From: Liolophura sinensis
Lineage: Eukaryota > Mollusca > Polyplacophora > Chitonida > Chitonidae
Assembly: GCF_032854445.1 (NCBI RefSeq)
Contig: NC_088295.1
Span: forward strand, 59,811,249-59,875,248
Direction of reading: 5' to 3'
Length of the DNA stretch: 64,000 bases
Part shown: piece by piece, positions 23,448-35,142 of the stretch
Numbering within the stretch: position 1 is the stretch's first letter
Layout of the letters: the number at the start of each line of letters is the position of its first letter
The notes under the pieces: generated by a model
What the model was told of the DNA's origin: nothing
What the model saw: the letters and a program-made list of their open reading frames with translations, nothing else
Database searches by the model: none
Program-made: the position numbers and the translations under genes

Positions 23448-26400
23448 TCATAAACAGTCCAGATTAAGTCTTGGGAAATCGATCTGCTGCTCTAACCACT
23501 TTGCTGAACTCAACAACTGCTGTTCTGAAAATGCTTTCCCGATCAGCTGAAGTCCAATCGGCATTCCGTTGTCTGATAACCCGGCTGGGACCGTTATAGC
23601 AGGTAAACCTACGAGAACAAGAAATGAGCTGAATTTCATTTAAGAGCAAGATTTAAATTAACTTCAGTGACATTTGTCAAAGTTAAAGATGTGACATTTA
23701 AACAAATGAAAAGCAACTGTAAAATAAAATGGTTATTTCATCGATTGGGGTTTAATGCCATACTCAAGGAATGTTTCTCTGATATGTGGCTGGCAGAGTT
23801 GAGTTTAATGTGAATGACGGGTTCCCGGAATAAACCACAGGCATTTGACAAGTAACTGACAAACTTTCCCACATGTTAAGCTCAGATTTCCCCAGCAGAA
23901 CAAGCAATGGCACACATGTGCCATAGTGCTGGCAGGCAAGTCCTCTCCAGAGAATTCCAAGTGAGACTTTGTAAACAGCAGTACAAGCCTCATTAATGGA
24001 ATATCTGAAGTCCCACCACCCTTTCTGGTGAAAGCTTTACTTTTCATTCCATTGAAAGCAATTCTGAAGTCCTGGTGTTACAGAAAGACCAAACATTTGT
24101 GTTGGACATCTGGCTGACCAACTTGCAAAAATATTGCTCATCATTGGCCACATGCATGCTCTTTGTAAACATCTATTGAACCTTCACTACCACCAAGGCA
24201 TACTTTCAAGACACCATAAATAAAAATGTCTATTACAGAAAGAGGTGAGACATGGTTTTCTGCACCAAATCATTGATGAGAGTGTCAGATTTTGCAGGTC
24301 TGTGTCCAAAGTTTCAAATTCCTGCTGAACACTGAACTTGAGATTCATTTTTTTTTTTCATTAAGGTGTGAATAACTCTGAATATTCCCAACTCACCTGC
24401 TAGATTGACACACTGAGTATACACATCTTCGTTCTCCGATCGTGTTCGGTTGTCTTCCATTATAAATCTGCTGTATTTAGGAGCAGAACTTTGCAGTGTT
24501 GGGGTTAATAACACGTCCACTCCTGAGCGGAAAACACTTTTGAAATCATCGGATATCAACTGTCGTACCTTCTGGGCCCTCAAGAAATATTTCTCGTAAT
24601 TTCTGGAAAAAACGATCATGACATAAAAGTTAGTATCTCTTCAGTTTAACGTTGACTGAACTTTTTCCAGGACTGTCCAAAACTTGTCTGATACACTCCT
24701 GGAATTGAATCTATCTTATTCTAAATATTCAGATTACCCTATGAATTCTTCAAACTTTTCACACATAAAACAGCAAATTTCAAATGTGATTTATGCACCA
24801 TTTCCATGTATGTTTGGAGACAAAACTACATCTGTTGCGTTGATTAATTTCAGGGCTTCACAAATAGTATAATTTTACCACTAAACACAGAAAAACGCTC
24901 TCTTAATTTTCCTTGAATGAACATCTTGGAAACGTGAAGATTTATGTCATCTGATTGGTGAAAAGGTTACAGGCAGCCGAAACACCAAAGAGGAATCCAG
25001 TGTAATGAGCTTGTGACTTCAAAACTAGCTCCTAACCGCCTCACATCAGCAGGTTTGTTAACTGGTGTGTTGTAGGTGTTTCATAACCACCATCCTATGA
25101 GTGATAAACAGCCATTACACACTTTTTCAGTAAAAAGTAATTCCCACATAGTATTCGTCCTCGGACAACATCGTTGAAGCCCTGGTGTCTGGAGGCAGCA
25201 TACAGAGCTTCAGTAGATTCGTCTACATCAGCCCTCAGACCTGCAAACAAAAATCAAATCGACTGCATTAATGTTTAATAACTACGTAGTATGAGCCAAT
25301 TTTCTGTACGAAGGCGTCTCAAGTTGCCTTATGAAGACTTGTCAGCATTAAAAAAAGCAGCAGTTAATGTTAAACTAAACTGATGTTTTATAAAGCAGCA
25401 TGTAAAATGTATATACCCCAACTTCATCTTGTAACAAGTAACGAGCAAGCTATTTAAATATAAAACAAAAATTGCTTTGGTTTTAGCACCAGTATTAAAG
25501 GGCATTCACAGCCAATACATTTGTACACTTTAGTGCTACTCTAATGATACACAAATGTACACAAATAAATTAAAATAATGTTCTATGGTTTCATTCATTA
25601 ACTTGTATAATGATATCTAACATTTATGTGATAATAAAATACAATACAGACAAAATGAGATTACACATGTATTATAATTTTACTATACTGGTACTGCATA
25701 CATACTTTATGGTATCTAAAATTTATTTCATAATAAAATACAAGACAGAAATATATAGGAATATATGTAGTATGAAATATATACTCAACTGTTTTGAACA
25801 TACCATATTCAATTCCATCATATCTTGCCATATTAGAGGCGACTTCGCAAGCTCCCAGCACCTGGTAGCAGACGATGGAGTACTGCGTGTGAGGCAGCGA
25901 TACCTCTATAACCTTAGCTCCATGATCAGCCAACAGGTCTGCTGCTCTCTGCCAAGTCCTCACTACATCCTCGGATAATCCAGGGGCATGGTACTCCTGT
26001 AACACCACAGTGACATGAACTGTACACACGATTTATTTATTTATTTGATTAGTGTTTTACGCCGTACTCAAGAATATTTCACTTATACAACGGCGGCCAG
26101 CATTATGGGCAGAGCCCAGGGGAAACCCACGACCTTCCGCAGGTTGCTGACAGGCCCTCCCACGTACGGTCGGAGAGGAAGCCAGCATGAGCTGAACTTG
26201 AACTCACAGCGACCGCATTGGTGAGAGACTCCTGGGTCATTACGCTGTGCTAGTGTGCTAACCAAATGAGCCACAGAGGCCCCGTACATACAACTGACAT
26301 AGTGAACACTATGATGTATTCATTTATTTATTTGGCGTTTTTTGCCGTACTCAAAAATATTTCAATTATACAATGACGGCTAGCATTATGCTGGGAGGAA

Positions 26401-29400
26401 ACCAGACAGAACCCAGGGGAAACCCAGGACCCTCTGCAAGTTACTGACAGACCTTCCCACCTACGGCAGGAGAGGAATACAATACCTACACATACACAAC
26501 AACATCATTCCCTTTTCATTTTAATAATATTTAGGATGTGGAAATAATCACTTTGAAATGTCCTTTATAATAATTAACGCTGTGGTCCTCTTGATTCATT
26601 GGGCTAAAGTTGATAAGACCTTGACGAACGAGGTCATATCCTCGAATCCAGTGGTCGCCTTTTCCAAAAAGGGTTATAAGTCAAGAGAGTATCTCCTGGA
26701 CCTCAGTGGTTTGCTGTGGACACTTTGGTTTCCTCTGTTCATAACCCGATCTGCTGTCGTATACATATGTAAGAGGGAAATTCTTGAATAGGGGACATAT
26801 CCCTCTTGCCTCAATGCTTTTGCATATGAAACAGCTGCTTTCATTGCAATTTATGCACATTTTTAATTTGATTTTTGCCAAACTACATTGGTTTGGTTAG
26901 CAAATTTTAGGGACTTCAGGGACGGAATATGCTTGAATAAACACCTTGCAAACATGCAAATAAGTTGAAGAATTACAGTACTTCATGTAAAGAATCTGTC
27001 ATCATTTCCTCCTCACTGTAATTAGTCTTTACATCATTTCATGGTATTACAAAACATAATTCCTAGCTGGATATGAGCTTTCGGGGTTGAATTAAGCTCA
27101 CATCAGGCTAGAAGGTGGTCATTTGTTCCAGGATTATTATAACTGCCATTGAATAACTGAAAAATTCTTCAGTAAAATGTAAACTTCCATCAATTAAATG
27201 TGATAAAATCAAACGACTAATTCCCACCTTTGGTATGCCCACACAAAGTCCCTTCACTGAACATTTGTCAGGCAACTGTACAGGAGGATGAGACTCGGTC
27301 ACAGTTGTAGAGTCCATGATATCATGCCCAGATAAAACATCTGCAATCACACATAATTACAACAGGTACAAACACTGTCACACCATGCTCTCTGAAAAAG
27401 CTTAAAGAAACAGACAACCTTTTCAGTATCCTGAAAATTTTCACTGAGAAAAAAACATAGAATTGGTAGCATGGCTACCACAGAGTTCGCCGGTATGAGA
27501 CAGACAAGCGCCAGGCATAAAGAACTGCAATCGTGAATTTGGTAATTTACGGTCATTAATATGCTCAGAGATTCCCTTGTGTCATTGTGCTTTATATGCA
27601 AATTAAACTTCAGGTTAATACATATATGTACAATACTTTTTAAGATACCACCCCTAACATTTTGTGTAACAGTGATTCTAACAGATAATACACGAAGTCA
27701 AGAATTCAATAATTTAAGGTACTTAATACGTACACAACGAATCAACGATGGAATATCTCCCCCGTGCTATTGTGCTCTACATGTGTGCAATACATGTAGT
27801 ACTTTTTAAGATACCACACCCAACATTTTGTTCAACACTGCTTTCTCTATTATTGGGTATGACGTAAGCTACGCTTGTACTTTATACAGGCGAGCTAAAA
27901 GAGGATGATATTTATAATTCCAAACAAATGCATATCACCAGTGAGACAAATGCTATTAAATTCCAAGTCTTGAAAAGTTATCGGAGCAGCCATCATGTAA
28001 ATATCACCATACTCCTTACAGCACATGCACCGCTCCCTATGCTTGCACTTTATCACTGCCACCACTAGACAAGATTGACCTTTGCAGCCTGTGTAATGTA
28101 TGTAAGCTTGCTCACTCATAGCCTCACCCCTTGTCTCCTCGCACAGAACTACTTAATCCGCATTCATCAACTTGTTTCAGCTGACGGTTAAAAAATGTTG
28201 TGCATACTTTAGATAAAGAGAATGTATGTGTATAAAATATAATTAAGAACAAAGGTAGAGATAGAGTTTTTGTGTTTTCTGACATCACTTTCTGCCTCAC
28301 CATGACCCAAGAAATGTTCAAGATTTCTGTACAAATTTGTTAGTGTTGGCAGTGATGTAAAGCAAACATGGAGAGTGGTGCATGCGCTGTATGGAGTATG
28401 GATTAACACTGATGCACCAAAATGAATAATGTGTGACTTAAGAAACGATAACAGAGTATTTCACAAACTTGTGACTTCATTAATGCTTGTACTAAAACCC
28501 AGGTTTCAACAGAAAACATAAAAAAAACAATGTTTTTGATAAGTTCACATGTACATGTATGCACGTACAAATATGAATTTACTATCTTTTCTTTTAAAAT
28601 CATTCAAACAACTAAACAGTACAAATCATACTCAGATTCAGTGAAAGGAAATGCAGCAGCTTTCCATCATTCACTATTGTATCGTAGAACACTTACATTG
28701 TATAGAGTAAAACAAGAGCAGTGACGATGGTGTGTTAATTGGCAAATGGTCACATGTACAATCGGTGAAATACCCCCTCTTGTCAATTTATCTTTTGTCA
28801 AGTTTTTAAATATAGATCTCTAGCACAGATTTTTACAAAGACAAAACATTCCACACAGAATTCCCCAAAATAATTCACTTTTTTTAGCATTTTTCCTGAC
28901 TTTGTCATTATCAATTTATGTACAAGTTATTAACAGACTAAACCTTTCTAAAATTTCAAATAACATACTCAGCATAATTGCAGCATCATCGGTCGTTTTG
29001 GTTATGATACCAGGGGTATCTAAGGAGTTGACCAATGGGATAAGTCCGTGCCGAGAAAGAAGTCCATATGTGGGTTTTAATCCCACAACGCCACACCAAG
29101 CTGCCGGGGATCGTGCAGATCCACCTGTGTCTGACCCAAGTGCACTGTTAATATGAGACAAAATAACCTCTTGATATTTATCACAAAATATTATTAACCA
29201 TTAAAACAGTGTTACTGAATATTCTTTTCACAAAGTTTATGTCATGACCTTATTCATTTACGATTTTTGTATACAAAAACCATATTTTGCTTCAATTCAC
29301 TCTCCGGTATACCTGTAAACATATAAATGATGGGTGGGCCAATTGTACCACTTCAGAAATAATGTTTCTCAATGATGTGATAAAATATGTCCAAATATAC

Positions 29401-32107
29401 ATTACATTTATATTCACAAAACTTTCAAAATTTGAATTTAAAATCTTAATTATTAGCATCAATGATTACAGAACCTCCTTTCAAAAATGTCATTAAAATG
29501 TCACAGTGTTTGCTGCTAAATTAAAATACACGTATGTAAATCTGCAATCAATGATGTGTGTTACATTTGTAGAGATAACTCACGCAAAACATGAGCCAGT
29601 TGCCACGGCAACAGCACTACCTCCTGAACTTCCACCAGTCACATGCCAGTCACATTCGTCATTCGGTTTCTTTCCATCAGTCTGAGATTTGGAAAATTTG
29701 TAACCCCATGGGTTTCTTACCGGCCCAAAAACAGAATCTGTACTACCAGATCTGAAAAGTAATGATAAACTATATCAAAAGATTGATCAGATAAAACCAG
29801 AAATAAGGGAAAGCTAAAACTGCATGTTATCAATATCACAGTCCCAATTTCAACTATAAACAGTAACACTTCATCCCACTCATCCAATGGCTGTGACAAC
29901 TCTGGTAACATACATGACATACAGGTCAAAAAGAAGCAACCATCCATAGTACAATTAACTCCATTCTTCGTTTACAATATACATGTATACACAACTTAAA
30001 ATAAAGACTAAGCAGAAGTTAAAATAAATCATGCTTCGATTTTCACGAGGTGTAAAATTCTACAGTAAACACTAGAAAGGATCCCTGGAATCCACCCATC
30101 CGCATTGGCCATAGCTCTAATAACATTAGGAGTGAAATTATGAAAACATTAAATATGTATTAATAAGGCATGCAAATTTCATCTTCTAACAATAAGAATT
30201 TTCAGTCTGAAGCAGAGAAAATGGAAAAAAAAAATGCAGACTACACTAAACGTACCTCCAACTAAAACTCAAGAGGAGACGCAGAAAAGAGGGAGGTAAG
30301 TTAACAGACACTTTGACCATAAAACTTCACAGTAACAAACATTGACAGAGAGTGATAACACCATCAACCAAGTGGGTGGAACACAAACAAAAGGAAGAAA
30401 AGCGAGTAAACAAAAGGATCCCAACTGTTCAAGTACTTTAATAACAATACAAATAACAACCACACAATACATCATAACATTCGTCATTCAATGATCTCTC
30501 ACTTAAACTAATATCTGGTCTGACTCTATCTTACCCCATAGCAAATTCATCCAAATTTGTTTTGCCCATGAGCAGTGCTCCTTGGTCTAATAGTTTCTGC
30601 ACCATTGTGGCATTGTACGGAGGTATGTAGCCCATCAACATGCGAGAACCACAAGATGTCTGGATACCCGTGGTGCTATAGTTATCTTTTACAGCTACAG
30701 GAATTCCATCCAAGACACTCAACGGCTGGCCTAGGTGGGAAAAAGACAACACAAAGTTGGCTAATGAATTCACTGGTATTAAATGCCATACCAAAGAACA
30801 CATCGCTCATAACACAGAGGTTAGTGTGACGGGTTGAGGAAAGAGGAGTGTCTCTCAGAACTTTCCCACATGTTACATTCAGCTTTTCAACGTCAAAGCA
30901 ATCTGCTAGTTGAAGAAAAATGATCTCTTATGAAGTTTCTTGTTGTTCCTCAGGTAGACCAGTACTGGTATGCTTGGGTCTCATGACTGAACACAAGGCT
31001 GTATTTTTGGGGTTTTTTTTAAGTTTATTTGGGTCACTCTATAAAGCAAACTTATGTAAAAATTTTGGAAATCTGTTCCAAATCTTTCCAAAGAAAAGTA
31101 ATATATTCAATACTTCTTCAGATAATAGCTCTTAAACATCACACTGTTATTAACACTTTTGTTTAATTTTATATTTTCAGTGAGGTACAATACGTCAGGT
31201 GAAATATATACTCTTGAGATCTTTGTTACCTGGTTAATATTATTTAGGTACATTGTCATTTGCACAAGAAGACTTAACCACTTCAGAACTTTATCTTTGA
31301 TGTACTTGGTATTTGAACTATGATCGAGGACAAACGAAACTACCTTTTTCTTTCAGGATAACAGTTCACTATGTTCACAGTTAGATATCTCTTTAAATTT
31401 TTTTCACACAACAAGATACATCTCTTAGCCAACTATGGAAGAAAATTCATGAGTTGTTCTCAACTCCTTCAACTGAAATTAAATTTTTGAAAAGCTAACC
31501 ACCTAACATATGTTTTATGATCATTTATGAACATTACACATTGGAAATGTACATAACTATATGTTTTAAAATTTAACACCTGACAGAAAAAATGTTATTA
31601 TAATGTCAGTAAGTTAAACTAATTACAGTATTAAAGTATATCCTCACAGCCCGACCACAGCCAGTACCTGGGAATATTTGGGCACCCAAACTACTCAAAT
31701 CGTATTAAAACTAACAAGAAACTTGAAAAAAATTTTAAAATATGACGCTTACCAATAAAAAGTCAGGATTTCATTCAATCGGACATAAAATCTCTCAGAA
31801 AGCATTGTTATGAATTGCATTTTGTAAAATTATGCATGGCCAGAGTGTCGGTCACCATTAAAGTTTGGGATCAGAATATTCACTTTTTTTCTAGATATAG
31901 CCCTGAAGCTTATCCAAAAATTGTACCTTTTTGAAGTCTTTCATCAGCCAGTCTTGCTGCATCTTGAGCTGATTCAGTGGTTTCTGTTACAAATGCATTC
32001 AGCTCTGAAACTTTCCTCACTCTTCGTGAACAGGCCTCACACAGCTGTTTTGCTGACAGAGATTTGTCTCTCAACCTGGATATCACCTGAAAAGCATTCA
32101 TGTACAT
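23448..32107 (-). CDS. QRSL1: Glutamyl-tRNA(Gln) amidotransferase subunit A, mitochondrial (QRSL1/GatA)
   Basis: Catalytic amidase of mitochondrial GatCAB, which converts Glu-tRNA(Gln) to Gln-tRNA(Gln). Exons (minus, 5' to 3'): 31927-32086 (or extended to 32101/32107), 30535-30730, 29584-29751, 28969-29144, 27228-27340, 25804-25996, 25123-25240, 24397-24602, 23448-23608; all phases are consistent. The amidase-signature triad is present: Lys in [10 protein letters not shown], cis-Ser in TGGSSGGSA, nucleophile Ser in [42 protein letters not shown] and [11 protein letters not shown] are also typical. The 5' end is unsettled: in-frame ATGs at 32107 and 32101 give 503 or 501 residues, but a good acceptor (gcttttcag) just before GTG at 32086 may instead join a short upstream exon I could not find. 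Confidence 0.96.
26031..26284 (-). mobile_element. SINE, full length
   Basis: Tail, body and tRNA-like head are all present in minus orientation, ending at ccacagaggccccg. It lies in QRSL1 intron 5 (between exons 5 and 6), about 35 bp from exon 6. Flanking gtacacac/gtacatac may be an imperfect target duplication. Confidence 0.88.
26318..26475 (-). mobile_element. SINE, truncated
   Basis: Second copy directly beyond the one at 26031-26284 in the same orientation. The body is complete, but the tRNA head is missing after ctacggcaggagaggaa. Confidence 0.83.
27541..27840. repeat. Diverged direct duplication (2 copies)
   Basis: A block ending actttttaagataccaccc, then ctaacattttgt, recurs about 175 bp later as actttttaagataccacacc, caacattttgt. 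Both are in the QRSL1 intron between exons 4 and 5. Confidence 0.6.
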
Positions 32108-32311
32108 TATTTATTTATTTATTTATTTGATTGGTGTTTTACGCCGTACTCAAGAATATTTCACTTATACGACGGCACCCAGCATTATGGTTGGTGGAAA
32201 CCCGGCACAGCCCAGGGGAAACCCACGAACTTCCGCAGGTTGCTGACAGACCTTCCCACTTACGGCCGGAGAGGAAGCCAGCATGAGCTGGACTTGAACT
32301 CACAGTGACCG
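32108..32311 (-). mobile_element. SINE abutting the QRSL1 5' end, head-truncated
   Basis: The TTTA-rich tail begins at the base next to the upstream-most QRSL1 ATG (32107), and the body ends at gaactcacagtgaccgcatt. The tRNA box A is missing. It is oriented like QRSL1, so it would lie in its 5' UTR or intron 1. Confidence 0.85.
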
Positions 32312-32470
32312 CATTATAGATATGGTGTATTAAAAGGTGCTAATTTTTCAACCACAATAATACAAGAGTTTTGATGTTGGAATGTAAATAAAGCCATGTG
32401 GTGCTGGTGGACCATTCAGTACACATGTTGCATTTGTGCTTGTTTTTTTTCTTCACGCAGAAACCATTAT

Positions 32471-32729
32471 TCATTTATTTATATGAACGAAGTTTTACCT
32501 CATACTCGAGAATACATCACTTATGTGCCGGCCGCCAGCATTATGGTGGGAGGAAAGCAGGCAGAGCATGGGGGGAAAGCCACAACCATTCGTAGCTTGC
32601 TAGCAGACCTGGCCACGTTCAACCAGAGAGGAAGCCAGCATGGGCTGGATTTGAACTCAAATCCATCGCATTGGTCATGTTGGCAAGAGGCTCCTAAGAC
32701 ACTATGCTGCGCTAGCCACGGAGGCCAAG
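32471..32729 (-). mobile_element. SINE, diverged, full length
   Basis: Minus-orientation copy from atttatttatatgaacgaag to gcgctagccacggaggcca, with substitutions throughout. A G-run follows at 32755-32766. Confidence 0.8.
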
Positions 32730-32766
32730 AGCAGCCTACTTGGGGTTGGGGCGTGGGGGGGGGGGG

Positions 32767-34837
32767 ATCTCTGGACTGTAAAGTTAATTGGGGTTTTCTG
32801 TCGCGTGGTGGAGTGATGTCAACTCATAAATTAAAGAACCTGTGCTTAATTTTCAAGGTGACTAACAAAAGGATCAATTATATCCCAGTCTTTACAACTG
32901 CCTCAACCTTGCCTTTACAACCGACAATTATTGTTTTTAACTTTCATACTACGGAAAGGGATTAGTGACCTAAGCCAACACCATATCTTGTTATAATTAT
33001 TCACTAGCACAGTACGAGTAGTGAAGTAAAGCTGTTGTTGTTGTTGTTGTTGCATGTGGAGTGCGATCGAAGTTTTGACAGTTGAATTAAAAACAGTAAA
33101 AGACACATTGCCTCCTTTAACGTGAGATTAAGCATGATCAGTTGTCATCATTCACATCCTCTTCGACAAGCAGAAAGATTAAACATTGTCTGTAGAGTAG
33201 AATTTCTCCGCTCTGATCTCTGGCACAGTTTGTTTTTCGTCTGCAAATGTAGCCATGTGCCCGGCGTCAATGTCAAAGGTCACGCGAGTCTACTGCTTCC
33301 GGTCAAAACAACACTGATAGCGACCGGCATGTGCATTGCTGGGCTGACAACGTGCATACATTGATTTCTTTGAGCAGTATGTCATATATAGCTGGAGCAT
33401 TTCAGTGTCTTCATATCAAAACCAGCGCAAACAAACCCCGATAACCGGAGCTATCAATCTCAGTTCAAGGTGAAATTGCTAATACTATTTGTACAGTGTA
33501 GGCCTACGTCTGCCACAACTGCGAAAAGAGTGAACTGAACTTCTAAGAGTTGCATTGGGCTACACCAGGCACAAGTCCATGCTATATGTTGTCTGTAGTG
33601 ACTTGATCTCAAGTGGATGGACGCAGTTTGATACTTTAAAAATAACACATCCCTGTGGAATTAAGATAGACTTAGGGATGTGAAGCTCTATATATGATGT
33701 TCTCATTCAGTCCCTCTGTCTTAATCCCCTCTGTCTTAATCCCAGCTCCCACGTGAAGTTGTATGGGAGCATTTAAGGGTATACTGATGTGGCATTTGTA
33801 AGAAAAATTACACATCTGCATTTGACTATGTCTGCGTCTCTATTTCACACAGCACAACAACCAAGCCATCAAAATACTCCTCACAACACATAAAGTATCA
33901 AAAAAGATTATACACTAATTAAATCCTTTTTAATTATATCGCATCATATTGTTAAGACTGTACAGAACTTCCTAAATTTTAAATATGACGCAGACTATGA
34001 AACAAAACTTGCCTTGTGTGTCATTGTTGGGAATTTCTGAAGTCCAAAAAACGATGTCACATTAATCATCCAGAGTTTATGGTTTATGCTGGATACATTT
34101 CTCTAGCTGTTTAATGATACGAAAAATGATTTTTTAAAACATCACAGGTGGGTTGCCGACAGTATCACATTGATGTCGTTTTACATGATAGTTTATACCT
34201 GAATATGAGAAATACCAAAAGATTTACATGTTTTAGTCCATGCCCTTGTCTTTGGCCATAGTTAGATTAATCTTAATTACTGGGGATTTTATATATGTTG
34301 TATATATTTTTTGTTTGAAAACTGTTTTTTTTTTTTTAGCCTTTTATTGTTTGGCTATATTGAGTATAAATCGAGATATGGTCAAATGCAAATTTGTTGA
34401 TATCAGGTATTAGGAGATCCTTAATTAGTATGTTTTGTATAAGATGCACAGGTCAGTGTAATTTACATCCATAATGCAAGTTGATCTTGTCTAATCTGGG
34501 ACTATGTATAAGTCCCAGGTTTAATTGTCTGCTCAGTTGAACATGTGGCAGACAAATAACAGATGACTACAAAATTAGACGTAACTTTTTGTCCTGAGAA
34601 ACGAGGGTTAGCTGAAGGTATACATATGATGATGTATGCATGCAGTTACATGTACTGAAGTCAATGATTGGTTCCAGTTTTAAAATTGGTACACAGCTTC
34701 ACTGACAGAGAACCGTAGCGTAGTCAGATTAAGTCTGTCTTGTAAGCCAATTAATCCATAGTGCTAACATTTGTGGCTTGAATTCATGTCTAAATATACT
34801 ACAATATACGGTATGGACGTGATCATATGTGCAGGAA
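32767..34837. other. Spacer between divergent QRSL1 and RTN4IP1
   Basis: No gene recognised. A GTT/CAA trinucleotide run lies at 33031-33051. The segment 33250-33360 is richer in CpG than its surroundings and could mark the shared promoter. I searched its minus strand for a short QRSL1 first exon and found no convincing ATG plus donor in the right phase. Confidence 0.45.
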
Positions 34838-35079
34838 GCGTAATGACCCAGGAGTCTCTCACCAATGTGGTTGTTGTGAGTTCAAGTCCAGCTCATGCTG
34901 ACTTCCTCTCCGGCCATATGTGGGAAGGTCTGCCAGCAACCTGCGGATGTTCGTGGGTTTCCCCCGGGCTCTGCCCGGTTTCCTCCCACCATAATGCTGG
35001 CCACCGTTGTATAAGTGAAATATTCTTGAGAAAATATTCTTTTACGGCGTAAAACACCATTTAAATAAATAAATAAATA
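34838..35079 (+). mobile_element. SINE ending 63 bp before the RTN4IP1 start codon
   Basis: Plus-orientation copy from gaagcgtaatgacccaggag, with box B gagttcaagtcca, to an AAATAAATAAATA tail. A short internal duplication (attcttgagaaaatattctt) interrupts the tail region. Confidence 0.88.
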
Positions 35080-35142
35080 TGTGTAGGAAACTACACTTAT
35101 ACATCTCTCGCTATATCTCATTGACCAGCACAGCCTGCAGTC

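Noticed and set aside
32396-32965. 189-codon plus-strand ORF
   Set aside because: It crosses a SINE in antisense and continues into spacer sequence; nothing resembles a protein family.
33350-33400. Candidate QRSL1 first exon on the minus strand (ATG ACA TAC ... with a GTATGC donor)
   Set aside because: Its phase (2) does not match the phase-0 entry expected at 32086, and the peptide shows no presequence character.
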